Shown here: positions 48,031-57,688 of the stretch, in pieces
How the letters are laid out: each line of letters begins with the position of its first letter
Numbering within the stretch: position 1 is the stretch's first letter
Source: Marinobacter similis
Lineage (GTDB): Bacteria > Pseudomonadota > Gammaproteobacteria > Pseudomonadales > Oleiphilaceae
Reading direction: 5' to 3'
DNA length: 64,000 nt
NCBI RefSeq assembly: GCF_000830985.1
Contig: NZ_CP007151.1
Location: 3,348,001-3,412,000, forward strand
The notes under the pieces: generated by a model
Told to the model about the DNA's origin: nothing
Seen by the model: only the letters and a program-made list of their open reading frames with translations
Databases searched by the model: none
Made by a program: the position numbers and the translations under genes

Positions 48031-49958
48031 ATGACAACAAAAACTTCTAAACTGCCCAAGTCGATTCGCCTGGCAGTGGCTGTGAAGCTGGCCTGTCTCT
48101 CGGCCACGGCCGCGGCCTTCGATTTCAGCATCTACGAGATTGATGCCTCCTTCAGCACCACGCTGACCGTCGGTACCGCCTACCGCCTGGAAAATCAGGA
48201 CAAGAGCCTGATCACCCAGGGTAACCTGGGTCCAGAATTCGCTTTCAGCAACGAAGGTGCGTCGTCCAACAACTTCGACGACGGTAACCTGAACTTTGAG
48301 AAGAACGAGCCTTACTCCACCATCGCCCGTGGCCGTAGTGAGCTGTTTCTGGACTACGCGCCAGACAGCGACACCCTGACCCGGGTCGGCGCACTGGCTC
48401 GTGCCAGCTACTACTACGACTTCGAGCTCAAGGATAACCCGCGCGCAACGGACCCGGTGGGCCAGCAGCGTGAGCTGAACCCCGAGGCGAAGGACAACGC
48501 TTCTGGCGTTGATCTGCTGGACGCTACGTGTTTACCGACTGGTACTTCGGCGATACCCCGGTATCCATCCGTTACGGCCGTCAGGTGGTGAACTGGGGTG
48601 AGAGTACCTTCATTCTGGGTGGTATCAACGCCGTCAGCCCGATCGACGTGCCGGCGTTCCGCGCCCCGGGTGCCGAGCTTAAAGACGTACTGCTGCCGGT
48701 TGAGATGCTATACACCTCAGCGGGTGTGACTGAAGAAATTACCGTTGAAGCCTTTGTCCAGACCGATTGGGAGCCGTTCCGCATCGACGATTGCGGCACC
48801 TTCTTCTCATCTGCTGACGTAGCTGCCGATGGCTGTGGCCCGGTACTGCTGGCTGGCCAGGTACCGGATTCCCAGGCCTTCGAAGAAGGCTTCATCGCAC
48901 CACGTATCGGCGATAAAGAGCCTGGTGACAAGGATCAGTTCGGTGTCGCGGCCCGCTACTTTGCTACGGATCTGAACGCTGAGTTCGGTGTGTACTACAC
49001 CCGTTACCACAGCCGCCTGCCGTACATCAGTGGCATCGTGAATAATCCCTCGGATGCGGACGAAACCCAGCAGTTTGATCCGTCCAAGCCGGCTTCTCGG
49101 TTCCCCAGTTACTTCATCGAGTACCCGAAGGGCATCGACCTGTACGGCGTGAGTATCAACACCACGCTGCCAACTGGCACCTCGCTCGGTGCAGAGTACA
49201 GCTACCGTCCGAACATGCCGATCCAGTGGAACACCTTTGAGCTGATCTACGGTGGCCTGCAGCAGCGCGGTCCGGATGGTCAGATCATCAGTAAGTTGGA
49301 ACAGCGCCGGGCAGAAAAAGGCGGCACCTATGCTGGTACCGCTGTTGATGGCTATGACCGTTACGGCGTATCCCAGGCCCAGGCCACCGCGATTCACTTC
49401 ATCGACCGTGTTATGGGCGCAGCCCGTTTCATCATCGTGGCTGAAGTCGGTGCGACCTACGTGCACGATCTGGCAGACAAGTCCGAAGCTCGTTACGGCC
49501 GTTCCGGTATCTACGGTGTAGGCCCGGTTCCCCTCGAAGGTGAAAACTTTACCGGCGATTTCTGCAGCAGCGGCCCGAGCAATGGCAACGAAGACAATAG
49601 ACGGCGTGAAAGTGGCGATCCGACGCGCCTGAATATCAACCCGACCAACTGTGGCGGCGACGGCTTCACCACCTCCTTCTCCTGGGGCTACCGGACTCTG
49701 TTCGTCTGGGATTACCCGGATGCCGTGGCCGGTATCAACATGCGTCCAAGGCTGTTCTGGAGCCACGACGTTAAAGGTTATGCGCCGGATCCAGGCGGCA
49801 ACTTCAAGGAAGGCAACAAGTCGATCGGTCTGGGGCTCGAGGCCACTTACCAGAACGCTTACAAAGCCAACATCAGTTACACCAACTATTTTGGCGGCGA
49901 TTACAACGAGACCAGCGATCGCGACTTCATCGCGGCCTCCGTCTCCTACTCATTCTAA
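48031..49958 (+). CDS. DUF1302 outer-membrane protein, one frameshift
   Basis: An outer-membrane beta-barrel-like protein of about 642 residues. The start ATG 48031 has CGGAGC upstream and a signal peptide ending near ATAAAFDF. Early strands FDFSIYEIDASFSTTLTVGT and YRLENQDKSL are typical of DUF1302, as is WYFGDTPVSIRYGRQVVNWGE followed by INAVSPIDVPAFRAPGAEL. At about 48523 GACGCC-TACGTG reads GACGCTACGTG; one C joins the two frames. It ends in FIAASVSYSF, an outer-membrane C-terminal signature with terminal Phe. DUF1302 with DUF1329 is a common pair near fatty-acid, steroid and polymer catabolic genes; substrate uptake is inferred, not shown. Confidence 0.87.
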
Positions 49959-49990
49959 GCAACCAACGACTCGTAAAAGGAGTTAACTCG

Positions 49991-51352
49991 ATGAGCACCA
50001 TGAGAACCCTGATGTACGGCGCTGTAGCCAGCGCCCTGCTGACCTCGGGATCCGCCCTCGCGGCGGTCTCCGCCGAGGAAGCGGCCAAGCTTGGTGATAC
50101 CCTGACTCCGATGGGCGCCACCAAAGCTGGTAACGGCGACGAAATTCCGGCCTGGGATGGTGGTTTGACCCAGGCACCTGCGGGCTTCAAGGGCGACGGC
50201 CGTTATGTGAATCCGTTCCCGGAAGACAAAGAGCTGTTCCGCATTGACCAGAGCAACGTGGATCAGTACTCGGAGAACCTGACTCCGGGCCAGATCGCGA
50301 TGATCAAAAATTATGACGATTACTTCCTGCCGGTCTACCAGACCCGTCGCACCGGTACCTATCCGGCCGAAGTTATGGAGCAGACCATCGAGAACGCCAG
50401 TAAAGTAGAGCTGGTGGAAAGTGGCAACGGCCTGAAAAACTACCAGACCGCGACTCCGTTCCCGATTCCGCAAAACGGTCTGGAAGCAATCTTCAACCAC
50501 ATCACCCGTTACCGCGGTGGCTCGTTCACCCGTAACGTGGCTCAGGTTACGCCGCAGCCTAACGGTGACTTCAGCCCGGTGAAATTCACCGAGTCGTTCA
50601 CTGAGCGGGTCGCGCTGACCGACTACGATCCGTCCGAAGATCCGAACGTGATGTTCTACTTCAAGCAGGCGATCACTGCGCCTTCACGTCTGGCCGGTAA
50701 CGTTCTGCTGGTTCACGAGACCATCAACCAGGTTAAAGAGCCGCGCCGGGCGTGGTTGTACAACTCTGGTCAGCGTCGTGTTCGTCGCGCACCGAACGTA
50801 GCCTACGACGGTCCGGGTACTGCGGCCGACGGTCAGCGTACATCCGATAACCTCGACCTCTATAACGGTGCACCGGACAAGTACAACTGGGAACTGGTGG
50901 GCAAGAAAGAAGTGTACATTCCGTACAACTCCTACCGTGCTGCCAGCGGTGAGCTGGACTACGAGGACATTATCAAGCCGGGTCACATTGACCAGAGCCT
51001 GACTCGTTACGAGCTGCACCGTGTATGGCACGTCAAGGCGACCCTGAAGGACGAAGAGCGTCACGTTTACGAACAGCGTGACTTCTACCTGGATGAAGAC
51101 ACCTGGCAGATCTCGCTGGTCGATCACTACGACGGCCGTGGCAACCTGTGGCGCGTAGCTGAAGCACACACTATGCAGATCTACGATGCCAACATCCCGG
51201 CCTATGCCTTTGAAACCCTGTACGACCTGCTGTCCGGTCGCTACCTGGTGATGGGCATGACCAACGAAGAAGATACGCCGTACGAATACGGTACCGAGCG
51301 TAGCTCGCGGGAGTACACCCCTGCAGCACTGCGTCGGTCAGGCGTTCGCTAA
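49991..51352 (+). CDS. DUF1329 exported protein
   Basis: A 453-residue protein of the DUF1329 family, a LolB/LolA-like fold predicted for the periplasm or outer membrane. It has a signal peptide (ASALLTSGSALAAVSAEEA) and the family signature LGDTLTPMGATKAGNGDEIPAWDGGL at the mature start. The conserved core includes WLYNSGQRRVRRAPNVAYDGPGTAADGQ, TYVPYNSYR-like VYIPYNSYRAASGELDYEDI, and HRVWHVKATLKDEERHVYEQRDFYLDEDTWQI. It follows DUF1302 by 32 bases, with AAAGGAG ahead of the ATG. A hairpin terminator follows it. Together with DUF1302 it probably handles a hydrophobic substrate released by the lipase. That link is inferred from gene order. Confidence 0.93.
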   Translation: MSTMRTLMYGAVASALLTSGSALAAVSAEEAAKLGDTLTPMGATKAGNGDEIPAWDGGLTQAPAGFKGDGRYVNPFPEDKELFRIDQSNVDQYSENLTPGQIAMIKNYDDYFLPVYQTRRTGTYPAEVMEQTIENASKVELVESGNGLKNYQTATPFPIPQNGLEAIFNHITRYRGGSFTRNVAQVTPQPNGDFSPVKFTESFTERVALTDYDPSEDPNVMFYFKQAITAPSRLAGNVLLVHETINQVKEPRRAWLYNSGQRRVRRAPNVAYDGPGTAADGQRTSDNLDLYNGAPDKYNWELVGKKEVYIPYNSYRAASGELDYEDIIKPGHIDQSLTRYELHRVWHVKATLKDEERHVYEQRDFYLDEDTWQISLVDHYDGRGNLWRVAEAHTMQIYDANIPAYAFETLYDLLSGRYLVMGMTNEEDTPYEYGTERSSREYTPAALRRSGVR

Positions 51353-51374
51353 TGACGTACTGATAGTGACTACC

Positions 51375-51401
51375 CCCCGGCAGCGGTTTCCGCTCCCGGG
51401 G
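51375..51401 (+). terminator. Hairpin terminator after DUF1329
   Basis: Stem CCCCGG-c-AGCGG-TTT-CCGCT-c-CCGGGG is followed by TTTG. It separates DUF1329 from the small gene at 51429. Confidence 0.75.
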
Positions 51402-51428
51402 TTTGTCGGTTAACGGAGGTAATAAGCG

Positions 51429-51737
51429 ATGATTGGAATCATGGGTAGCCGACCGTTGGTCGAGATCGACAAACGCATGCTGGCTCGGGAAGGGGAGTGG
51501 CTGGTGAAGACCCGGGAAATTCCGGAGCTTGGTCCCTATCGGTCACGACTGGAGGCTATTGAGGCGCTCTACCGTCACGTGACGATTTGTACCGGGGTAT
51601 TGAGAAGGGAAAATCCGGAGCGTGTCCGGCAGTTTGTGCAGCATTCGATCACCGAGTGCAAAGAGCCAGACTGCGAGCTGTGTAACGCCCTGCTGGCTCT
51701 TGCACCCGATGCGAACGTGGTTCAGCTAAAAGCCTGA
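51429..51737 (+). CDS. Small conserved-looking protein of unknown function (Cys-rich C-terminus)
   Basis: A 102-residue protein I do not recognise. A strong ribosome-binding site (ACGGAGG) lies eight to twelve bases before ATG 51429, which supports it as a real gene. It is basic in the N-terminal part ([20 protein letters not shown]), with helix-like [15 protein letters not shown] and three cysteines near the end in [16 protein letters not shown] (C-x4-C-x2-C), a possible metal site. There is no signal peptide. The 3' end overlaps the convergent glutaryl-CoA dehydrogenase gene by 16 bases. It follows a terminator, so it may have its own promoter. Confidence 0.65.
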   Translation: MIGIMGSRPLVEIDKRMLAREGEWLVKTREIPELGPYRSRLEAIEALYRHVTICTGVLRRENPERVRQFVQHSITECKEPDCELCNALLALAPDANVVQLKA

Positions 51738-52895
51738 ATGCCGGTCTGGCCACGGCCAAGGATCAGGGCGTGAACGTCGTGAGTACCTTCGTAGGTATTG
51801 ACGGCCTCAAGATTCATCACGTGACGAATAACGTGGTATTCGTCGGCAATGCCGTTGCCGCCGTGCATGTCACGGGCAACCCGGGCAATGTCCAGAGATT
51901 TACCGCAGTTGTTGCGCTTGAGCAATGAGATAGCGTCGGGCGTAGCGGTGCCATCGTCCATCATCCGGCCCAGCTGCAGGGCAGCTTGCAGGCCCAGGGT
52001 GATTTCCGTCTGCATGTCGACCAGCTTCTTCTGGATCAGCTGATTGGCCGCCAGCGGCTTACCGAACTGGATGCGCTCCAGGGTATAGCTGCGAGCTGCG
52101 TGCCAGCAGAATTCGGCTGCACCCAATGAACCCCAGCTGATGCCGAAACGGGCTTTGTTCAGGCAGCTGAACGGACCTTTCAGGCCTTCCACATCCAGTT
52201 TGTTCTCGTCGGGAACAAACACCTCGTCCATGAAGATGGAGCCGGTTTCCGAAGCTCGCAGGGAGAATTTGCCCGGAATCTTGGGCGTGTCCAGCCCGGT
52301 GGCGCCTTCGCGCTCGATCACAAAGCCGGTTACCTTGCCATCCAGCTTGGCCCAGACCACGAATACGTCGGCAATGGGAGAGTTGGTGATCCAGGTTTTG
52401 GAACCGCTCACCAGGTAGCCGCCATCAACTTTCTTGGCACGGGTTTCCATGCCAGCGGGGTCGGAGCCATGGTTGGGCTCGGTCAGGCCAAAGCAGCCCA
52501 CCAGTTCGCCGGACGCCAGCTTGGGCAGAATGCGCTTTTTCAACGCTTCCTGGCCGAAGGTGTAGATCGGGTGCATAACCAGCGACGACTGCACGCTCAA
52601 GGCAGAGCGATACGCCGAATCAACCGCTCGACTTCACGGGCAATCAGCCATAGCAGACGTGGTTCAGGCCCGGGCCGCCGTACTCTTCCGGCAGGGTAGC
52701 GCCGAGCATACCCAGCTCGCCCATCTGGTTGAAGATAGTGCGATCGAAGGTTTCGTGCCGGTTAGCCTCAATAATGCCGGGCATCAGGCGTTGGTCACAA
52801 AAGCTGCGGATGCTGTCCCGAACCTGACGTTCGGTCTCATCCAGTTGCTTGTCGAATTGCAGCAGGTCATCCCAGGGTGCAGAAGCCAGAGCCAT
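51722..52895 (-). CDS. gcdH: Glutaryl-CoA dehydrogenase, two frameshifts
   Basis: Oxidises and decarboxylates glutaryl-CoA to crotonyl-CoA, in lysine and other catabolism. The sequence shows family features: [44 protein letters not shown] and the C-terminal [24 protein letters not shown] with the catalytic Glu of the YEGTHD motif. The frame breaks at about 52647 (GGC-CTGATT read as GGCTGATT) and 52624 (CGG-GTT read as CGGTT). Restored, the middle becomes [20 protein letters not shown] and the whole is about 392 residues. It starts at ATG 52895 and lies 21 bases downstream of the thiolase gene on the same strand, so both are probably co-transcribed. Confidence 0.92.
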
Positions 52896-52916
52896 GGTGT
52901 TTCTCCTCAGTAAAAT

Positions 52917-54122
52917 TCAGTGGTTAACGCGTTCGATCACAGCAGCAATGCCCTGGCCTACACCAATGCACATGCTGATCAGCGCGTAGCGTCCGCCGCT
53001 GCGTTCAAGCTGGCGGGTAGCTGTGAGAGCGATACGAGCGCCGGACGCACCCAGTGGGTGGCCCACTGCAATGGCGCCGCCGTTCGGATTCAGTCGTGAA
53101 TCGGTTGGATCAATGCCCAACCGGGTGGTGCATCCGAGGACCTGTGCAGCAAAGGCCTCGTTGATTTCGATAACGTCCATATCCTTGAGCGTCAGACCGG
53201 CCCGGGCCAGGGCTTTCTCACTGGCGGGAACCGGGCCATAACCCATGACCTCGGGCGAGACGCCGGCGATGGCAGACGACACAATGCGCGCCCGGGGCTG
53301 GATGCCGGCACGCTCGCCGGCCTCGAGAGAACCGATGATCAGGGCCGCGGCACCGTCGTTGATGCCAGAGGCGTTGCCGGCGGTTACTACGCCACCCTCA
53401 AACAGCGGGCGCAGGCCGGACAGGGCTTCCGCCGTGGACTGTGGCCGCGGATGTTCGTCTGCGTTTACGGTCAGGGCTGGCTTTTTGCGGCCCTGGGGAA
53501 CCTCAATGGGCAGGATTTCGTTGTCGTAGAAGCCGTTTTGACGAGCGGCTTCGAACCGGGCCTGGCTCTGGGCGGCGAACTGGTCCACCAGCTCCCGATC
53601 CAGATTCAGTTCCCGGGCAATATTATCGGCGGTCTCCGGCATGCTGTCGGAGCCGAAGTCGGCTTCAATGCGCGGGTTCGGGAAGCGGGCACCAATAGTG
53701 CTGTCGAAAGCCCGGAAATCGCGGCTGAAAGGCGACTCGCTCTTGGCCATAACAAATGGGGCCCGGCTCATGCTCTCAGCACCGCCGGCAACAAACAGCT
53801 CGCCTTCGCCACAACGGATGGCGCGAGCCGAATCGATGATCGCCGCGAGGCCGGAGCCGCATAGGCGGTTAACCGTCAGGCCGCCGGTCTCAACCGGCAG
53901 GCCAGCCAGCAGGCCGGCGTGGCGGGCCAGGTTGCGGGCATCTTCGCCGGCCTGATTGGTGCAGCCGGCGATCACGTCTTCATAGGCGTCGAGTGCGAAA
54001 GCGTTGCGCTCCACCAGGGCTTTGATCACGCTGGCAAGAAGGTCGTCTGGTCGCACCTTGGCCAGGGCACCGGCGTGACGGCCGAAAGCGGTTCTCAGGC
54101 CATCGTAGATGTACGCGCTCAT
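52917..54122 (-). CDS. Acetyl-CoA C-acyltransferase / beta-ketoadipyl-CoA thiolase-like
   Basis: A thiolase that cleaves 3-ketoacyl-CoA with CoA. The 401 residues carry the acylated Cys88 in NRLCGSGLAAI, the His in GHPLGASGARI and the second Cys in CIGVGQGIAAV, with the EAFAAQVLGCT segment typical of degradative thiolases. The start ATG 54122 is followed by YIYDGLRTAFGRHAGAL, which matches PcaF-like proteins. Lying next to gcdH it may act in glutarate or adipate-type dicarboxylate breakdown, but the substrate is not certain, so no symbol is given. A palindrome lies about 100 bases upstream. Confidence 0.92.
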   Translation of the reverse strand: MSAYIYDGLRTAFGRHAGALAKVRPDDLLASVIKALVERNAFALDAYEDVIAGCTNQAGEDARNLARHAGLLAGLPVETGGLTVNRLCGSGLAAIIDSARAIRCGEGELFVAGGAESMSRAPFVMAKSESPFSRDFRAFDSTIGARFPNPRIEADFGSDSMPETADNIARELNLDRELVDQFAAQSQARFEAARQNGFYDNEILPIEVPQGRKKPALTVNADEHPRPQSTAEALSGLRPLFEGGVVTAGNASGINDGAAALIIGSLEAGERAGIQPRARIVSSAIAGVSPEVMGYGPVPASEKALARAGLTLKDMDVIEINEAFAAQVLGCTTRLGIDPTDSRLNPNGGAIAVGHPLGASGARIALTATRQLERSGGRYALISMCIGVGQGIAAVIERVNH

Positions 54123-54219
54123 GGCGGCTTCCTCTATTTAAAGCGACTGTATGTCATTGTGGGCGGATTAAACCGGCGAAGATAGTCGCCGGCCAAACCA
54201 CGTAATTTATGCTAATATA

Positions 54220-54236
54220 GTTTCATTCAGCGAAAC
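54220..54236. promoter_or_regulatory. GTTTC...GAAAC palindrome in the divergent promoter
   Basis: GTTTCATTCAGCGAAAC has five-base arms around a 7-base core, about 98 bases from the thiolase start and about 86 bases before the membrane protein. Its form fits a dimeric regulator operator, but no family can be assigned. Confidence 0.35.
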
Positions 54237-54321
54237 AGAGTTTTGTAATGAGTTGCGAAAAGACTAATCCGGGTGTGTTTAAAATGCAAGCAGTCGCTAA
54301 GCTTCCATCGCTGGGTTCGGT

Positions 54322-55695
54322 GTGACGAGCTCAGAACTTCGAGTGATTCGTGTGAAAGGTATCGAGCACTGGTTGCTGACCATCGCCGTGGCGCTGCAGT
54401 TGCTGGCTATGTGCGTGGCCAGCAAACCCCTCAGCGCGCTGGCCGGCGGGCTGTTCCTGGTTGGCTTCCTGTTTGCCGGTCGGCGTCTGCAGGGCTATTC
54501 CCGTGGCCTGTTATTGTTGGCGCTGTCGGTCACGGCGTGGCTGACTTATCACGGCGAGCTCGCGGTACCGCAACTGATGAAGGCGTCGGCCGACGCCGGC
54601 TTTTACGCCGCATTCCTGGGTAGCCTGGGGCTGATGCAGTGCCTCGTTCGGCGTTTCGAGGTGCTGCGGCAGATTCACGATGTGCTGCTCGGAGGACGCC
54701 CACTCTGGCTGTACCCGAAATACGCGGTCGTCAGTTGCGGCGTCGCCTCGGTGCTGAATTTCGGCATGATGAATCTGCTCTGCGGCACCTTGTCCGAGAC
54801 CCTGCGTGAGCGGGGCATTACTGGTCAATCGCGGTTGCGCTGGTTGCGCAGTGTGCTGATCAGTGTGTTGCGGGGCTTTGCCCTGGTGCCTTTGGTAGCT
54901 CCGACCAGCGTAGCGGTGGCCATCCTGACCCGCGAGCTACCGTCGCTGAACTGGTCGACGTTGTTGCCGTTCGGTGCCCTGGTTGCCGTGGGTCTGATCC
55001 TGCTGGGCTGGCTGCTGGAGCAGCGCCGGTTCCGGCAGGTCAGTGCTGAGCGGGTAGCCCTGGAGCGGTGGCCCGCCGGTACGTTGGGGTTGCTGGTATT
55101 GATGCTGGTGGTGTTCACCGCGATGGCGGTGCTGGTGGTACTGACCGGATTAAAAGTGTCTGCCGCGGCGATGCTGGCGGTGCCTGCCATTACCTTGTTG
55201 TACATGCTGTGGAAGGAGCGTGCCCCGGCGGCCATTGTCCGGGAGAGTGCCGAGCAGGTCGTCTCCATGAGCAATGAGATGGGAATCTTTGCGGCCTCTG
55301 CCATCCTGGGCGTGGCCCTCTCCAGCGTCATCCCGAGCGACGCCCTCAGCGGGCTGGCCAGTGCTGACGGTGGCGTCTTCCTGCTTGCCGCCGCCGGTTT
55401 GCTGATACTGCCGATGATGTCGGCGATCGGCATCATACCGATCACGGTGCTGAGCATACTCGCCGGCCTGCTGCCGCAGCTGGTGGCTGAGGGAATGAAT
55501 CCGTTGCCAGTGTCAGTGGCTCTGGTGATTGGCTTCTCACTGGCCATGATGCTGTCACCGTTCGGGCCCTCGGTCATGCTGCTGTCCCGGTTTGGCCAGG
55601 TGTCCCGATGGAAGGTGGCCTTCCGCTGGAACGGCCTGTTCGTGGTCATTGCCGTACCGCTGTTGCTGGCGTTCCTGGCCTTAATAGCCCCGTGA
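54322..55695 (+). CDS. Polytopic membrane protein of unknown function (ion-transporter-like)
   Basis: A 457-residue protein with about eleven hydrophobic helices and no soluble domain. The GTG at 54322 opens the frame. Segments such as SVIPSDALSGLASADGGVF and FSLAMMLSPFGPSVMLLSRFG resemble the membrane-interior loops of the IT (ion transporter) superfamily of carboxylate and anion carriers. There is no clear family signature. A role in exporting or importing an organic anion is possible but weak. It is divergent from the thiolase and overlaps the convergent GhrA-like gene by 15 bases, so no terminator can lie between them. Confidence 0.7.
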   Translation: MTSSELRVIRVKGIEHWLLTIAVALQLLAMCVASKPLSALAGGLFLVGFLFAGRRLQGYSRGLLLLALSVTAWLTYHGELAVPQLMKASADAGFYAAFLGSLGLMQCLVRRFEVLRQIHDVLLGGRPLWLYPKYAVVSCGVASVLNFGMMNLLCGTLSETLRERGITGQSRLRWLRSVLISVLRGFALVPLVAPTSVAVAILTRELPSLNWSTLLPFGALVAVGLILLGWLLEQRRFRQVSAERVALERWPAGTLGLLVLMLVVFTAMAVLVVLTGLKVSAAAMLAVPAITLLYMLWKERAPAAIVRESAEQVVSMSNEMGIFAASAILGVALSSVIPSDALSGLASADGGVFLLAAAGLLILPMMSAIGIIPITVLSILAGLLPQLVAEGMNPLPVSVALVIGFSLAMMLSPFGPSVMLLSRFGQVSRWKVAFRWNGLFVVIAVPLLLAFLALIAP

Positions 55696-56610
55696 CCGAT
55701 CAACCACGCCGGTGATGGTTTCGCCCTGAGCATGGGCCCGGATTTTTGCGGTGATTTGTTCCAGCGTCGATTCCCGCAGCGAACGCGCCGAGATGTGGGG
55801 CGTGACGATGATGTTCGGATGCTGCCAGAACGGATGATCCGCTGGCAGCGGCTCCTGCCGGAAAACGTCCAGAGAAGCCCGGGCTACCCGCCCGTCATCC
55901 AGGGCTTTGAGCAGGTCGTCTTCCACCAGGTGCTCGCCCCGGCCGACGTTGATAACCACCGAATCGGGCTGGAGTTGGCTGAGCAAGTCGTAATTAATCA
56001 AATCCCGGGTGTCGTCTGTGAGCGGCAGAGTGTTCACCAGTACCCGGGAAGCCTGCAGAAATGGCGTCAGGCCGTCGGGGCCGGCAAAGGTGGTTACGCC
56101 CGCCAACGAGTGCTCGCTGCGTGCCCAGCCGTTTACCTGGTAATCCAGGCTGGCCAGGGTGCTGGCGACCCGTGCGCCAATCTGGCCCATACCCATGACG
56201 CCAATGGGCCACTCACTCCGTTTGATCGGGCGGTGAAGCTGCCACTGGTGCTGAGCCTGCTGGGCGCGGTACACCTGCATGTTGCGACTGATTTCCAGTA
56301 GCTGGTGCACCACGTGTTCGGCCATCTGCACCGACATGCCGGCATCTTCAAGGCGAACCAGCGTGAGGTCGGCCGGCAGTTCGGGCAGCGACATCAGGCC
56401 GTCGACGCCGGCGCCGAGGTTAAAAATCGCTTTCAGGTGCGGCTCCCGGGTGAACAGTTCCGCCGGTGGCCGCCAGACAATGGCGTAGTCGGCGTGGACC
56501 GGGTCGCCGTTCGGAGCCCAGGTCACGATCTCGGCTTCGGGCAGAAGCTCTTGAATGGGCTGGGTCCAGCGTTCGGGTTTGGGGTCCCCGGCGACAAAAA
56601 GCACTTTCAT
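55681..56610 (-). CDS. ghrA: D-2-hydroxyacid dehydrogenase (GhrA-like glyoxylate/hydroxypyruvate reductase)
   Basis: A 309-residue NAD(P)-dependent reductase of the D-isomer 2-hydroxyacid family. The Rossmann motif is in WPIGVMGMGQIGARVASTLAS, and the catalytic Arg-Glu-His positions are visible in NVGRGEHLVEDDLL (Arg), DVFRQEPLPADHPFW (Glu) and TPHISARS (His). The length and the GhrA-like start MKVLFVAGDPKPERWTQPI match the short E. coli GhrA class, which reduces glyoxylate and hydroxypyruvate. A palindrome matching the sites near 41 kb lies about 44 bases upstream, in the gap shared with the IclR gene. Confidence 0.88.
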   Translation of the reverse strand: MKVLFVAGDPKPERWTQPIQELLPEAEIVTWAPNGDPVHADYAIVWRPPAELFTREPHLKAIFNLGAGVDGLMSLPELPADLTLVRLEDAGMSVQMAEHVVHQLLEISRNMQVYRAQQAQHQWQLHRPIKRSEWPIGVMGMGQIGARVASTLASLDYQVNGWARSEHSLAGVTTFAGPDGLTPFLQASRVLVNTLPLTDDTRDLINYDLLSQLQPDSVVINVGRGEHLVEDDLLKALDDGRVARASLDVFRQEPLPADHPFWQHPNIIVTPHISARSLRESTLEQITAKIRAHAQGETITGVVDRSRGY

Positions 56611-56653
56611 GAAGCCTCCGTGTTCGAAAAAGCGAAACGATCTCGCTATGCTG

Positions 56654-56668
56654 TTCTGCTTGGCAGAA
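56654..56668. promoter_or_regulatory. IclR-type operator candidate 3
   Basis: TTCTGC-TTG-GCAGAA is a perfect palindrome between the divergent ghrA-like and IclR genes. It shares the TTCYGC-NNN-GCRGAA pattern of the two sites upstream of the dehydrogenase pair at 41 kb, which suggests one regulator for these genes. Confidence 0.55.
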
Positions 56669-56895
56669 TATTATCCCGAAAAGTACCGGTAGTTACCGTT
56701 AATGATGACCGAAATCACCCGTTAGCTTGAGACATTGGGGAATAGTGTTTCAAAATCGGCACGAATTTTGAACGTTTTTTGACGTGTGTCTGTGGTACTT
56801 GATTTTACCAACGATTAAAATACTGCATCTTTTCTATTCATGGGACTTATATCCCGGATACCTGATCAGGCGACGCTGTCGGAGGGCGCCCCTTT

Positions 56896-57402
56896 ATGTC
56901 GAAAGCAGAAACCACCTCACCGGAACTGATGGTTGCCTCCGGTGACGGCGAGCCGGTAAAACCGGAAAAAGACCGCAAGTTCGTGGAGGCACTGTCACGC
57001 GGCCTGGACGTTCTGCGCGCCTTCAGTCAGGGCTCGGTCATTCTGGGTAACCAGGATATTGCCCGGATTACCGGTCTGCCCAAGCCTACCGTTTCGCGCA
57101 TGACCTACACCCTCACCAAGCTGGGCTACCTGAGTTACAACGTGCAGCTGGAGAAGTACCAGCTCAGCTCCGGTGTGCTGGCGCTGGGTTACGCCTACGT
57201 GTCGAACCTGAAGGTGCGCCAGCTGGCCAAGCCGTACATGGATGAGTTTGCCCGTCAGACCAACATGTCCATTGGCCTGACCTGCCGGGATCGCCTGCAC
57301 ATGATCTACGTGGAGAACCGCCTGCCCCCGGAGGCCTCCCTGCTGCGCATGGACATCGGCCTGAAGCTGCCGATGGCGACTACCTCCGCAGGCCGTGCCT
57401 AG
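56896..57402 (+). pseudogene. IclR-family regulator, truncated at its 3' end
   Basis: The N-terminal winged-helix domain is intact: RKFVEALSRGLDVLRAFSQ, then DIARITGLPKPTVSRMTYTLTKLGYLSYN. The start of the effector-binding domain follows (VRQLAKPYMDEFARQTNMSIGLTCRDRLHMIYVENR). The frame stops at 57402 after TTSAGRA, where family members continue with YLAAL, so about 90 residues are missing. No single-base change continues the family sequence beyond this point; a different, less G+C-rich sequence starts there. This is therefore a genuine junction or a chimeric join, unlike the frameshifts elsewhere. Without its effector domain the protein may still bind DNA. The divergent ghrA-like gene is its likely target. 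Confidence 0.85.
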
Positions 57403-57409
57403 CCTCTTT

Positions 57410-57688
57410 TTAGGAATGTCCGCAGTAGCGGGGTAGAACCCGGCCATTGAAGCTTCGCCCAAGGATTTGGCTAAATGTCGAGGCGACGCTTTGCGACACT
57501 GTCCGTGAAGGCGAGAAGCATAGGACGAAATCAATTTTATTGCGTTCCAGAAGGGCCTTGGCCACCGAAGCAACCATGACGGTTTTGCCTGCCGCTGGCG
57601 TCGCGTGACATAGAAAGTGGGTTTGGTACTCAAACGCCTTGAGTGCCTGACCGACGCACTCGCTCTGCCAAACGCGCAATTGGATCAT
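57410..57688 (-). pseudogene. Superfamily 2 helicase, N-terminal fragment
   Basis: The 92-residue frame has LRVWQSECVGQALKAF (a Q-motif-like start) and a Walker A motif TPAAGKTVM followed by VLCFSPSRTVSQSVASTF, the first steps of a DEAD/DEAH-type helicase. The frame then ends at the IclR junction, so everything after about residue 85 is absent. The start overlaps the stop of the 183-residue gene upstream (ATGA), so the two were an operon. Helicases of this kind sit in restriction and other defence systems, but this fragment alone cannot act. The exact junction is somewhere between 57402 and 57445. Confidence 0.65.

Noticed and set aside
55732..56301. A 189-residue plus-strand frame opposite ghrA
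   Set aside because: Antisense shadow of a well-conserved dehydrogenase with no start signal of its own.
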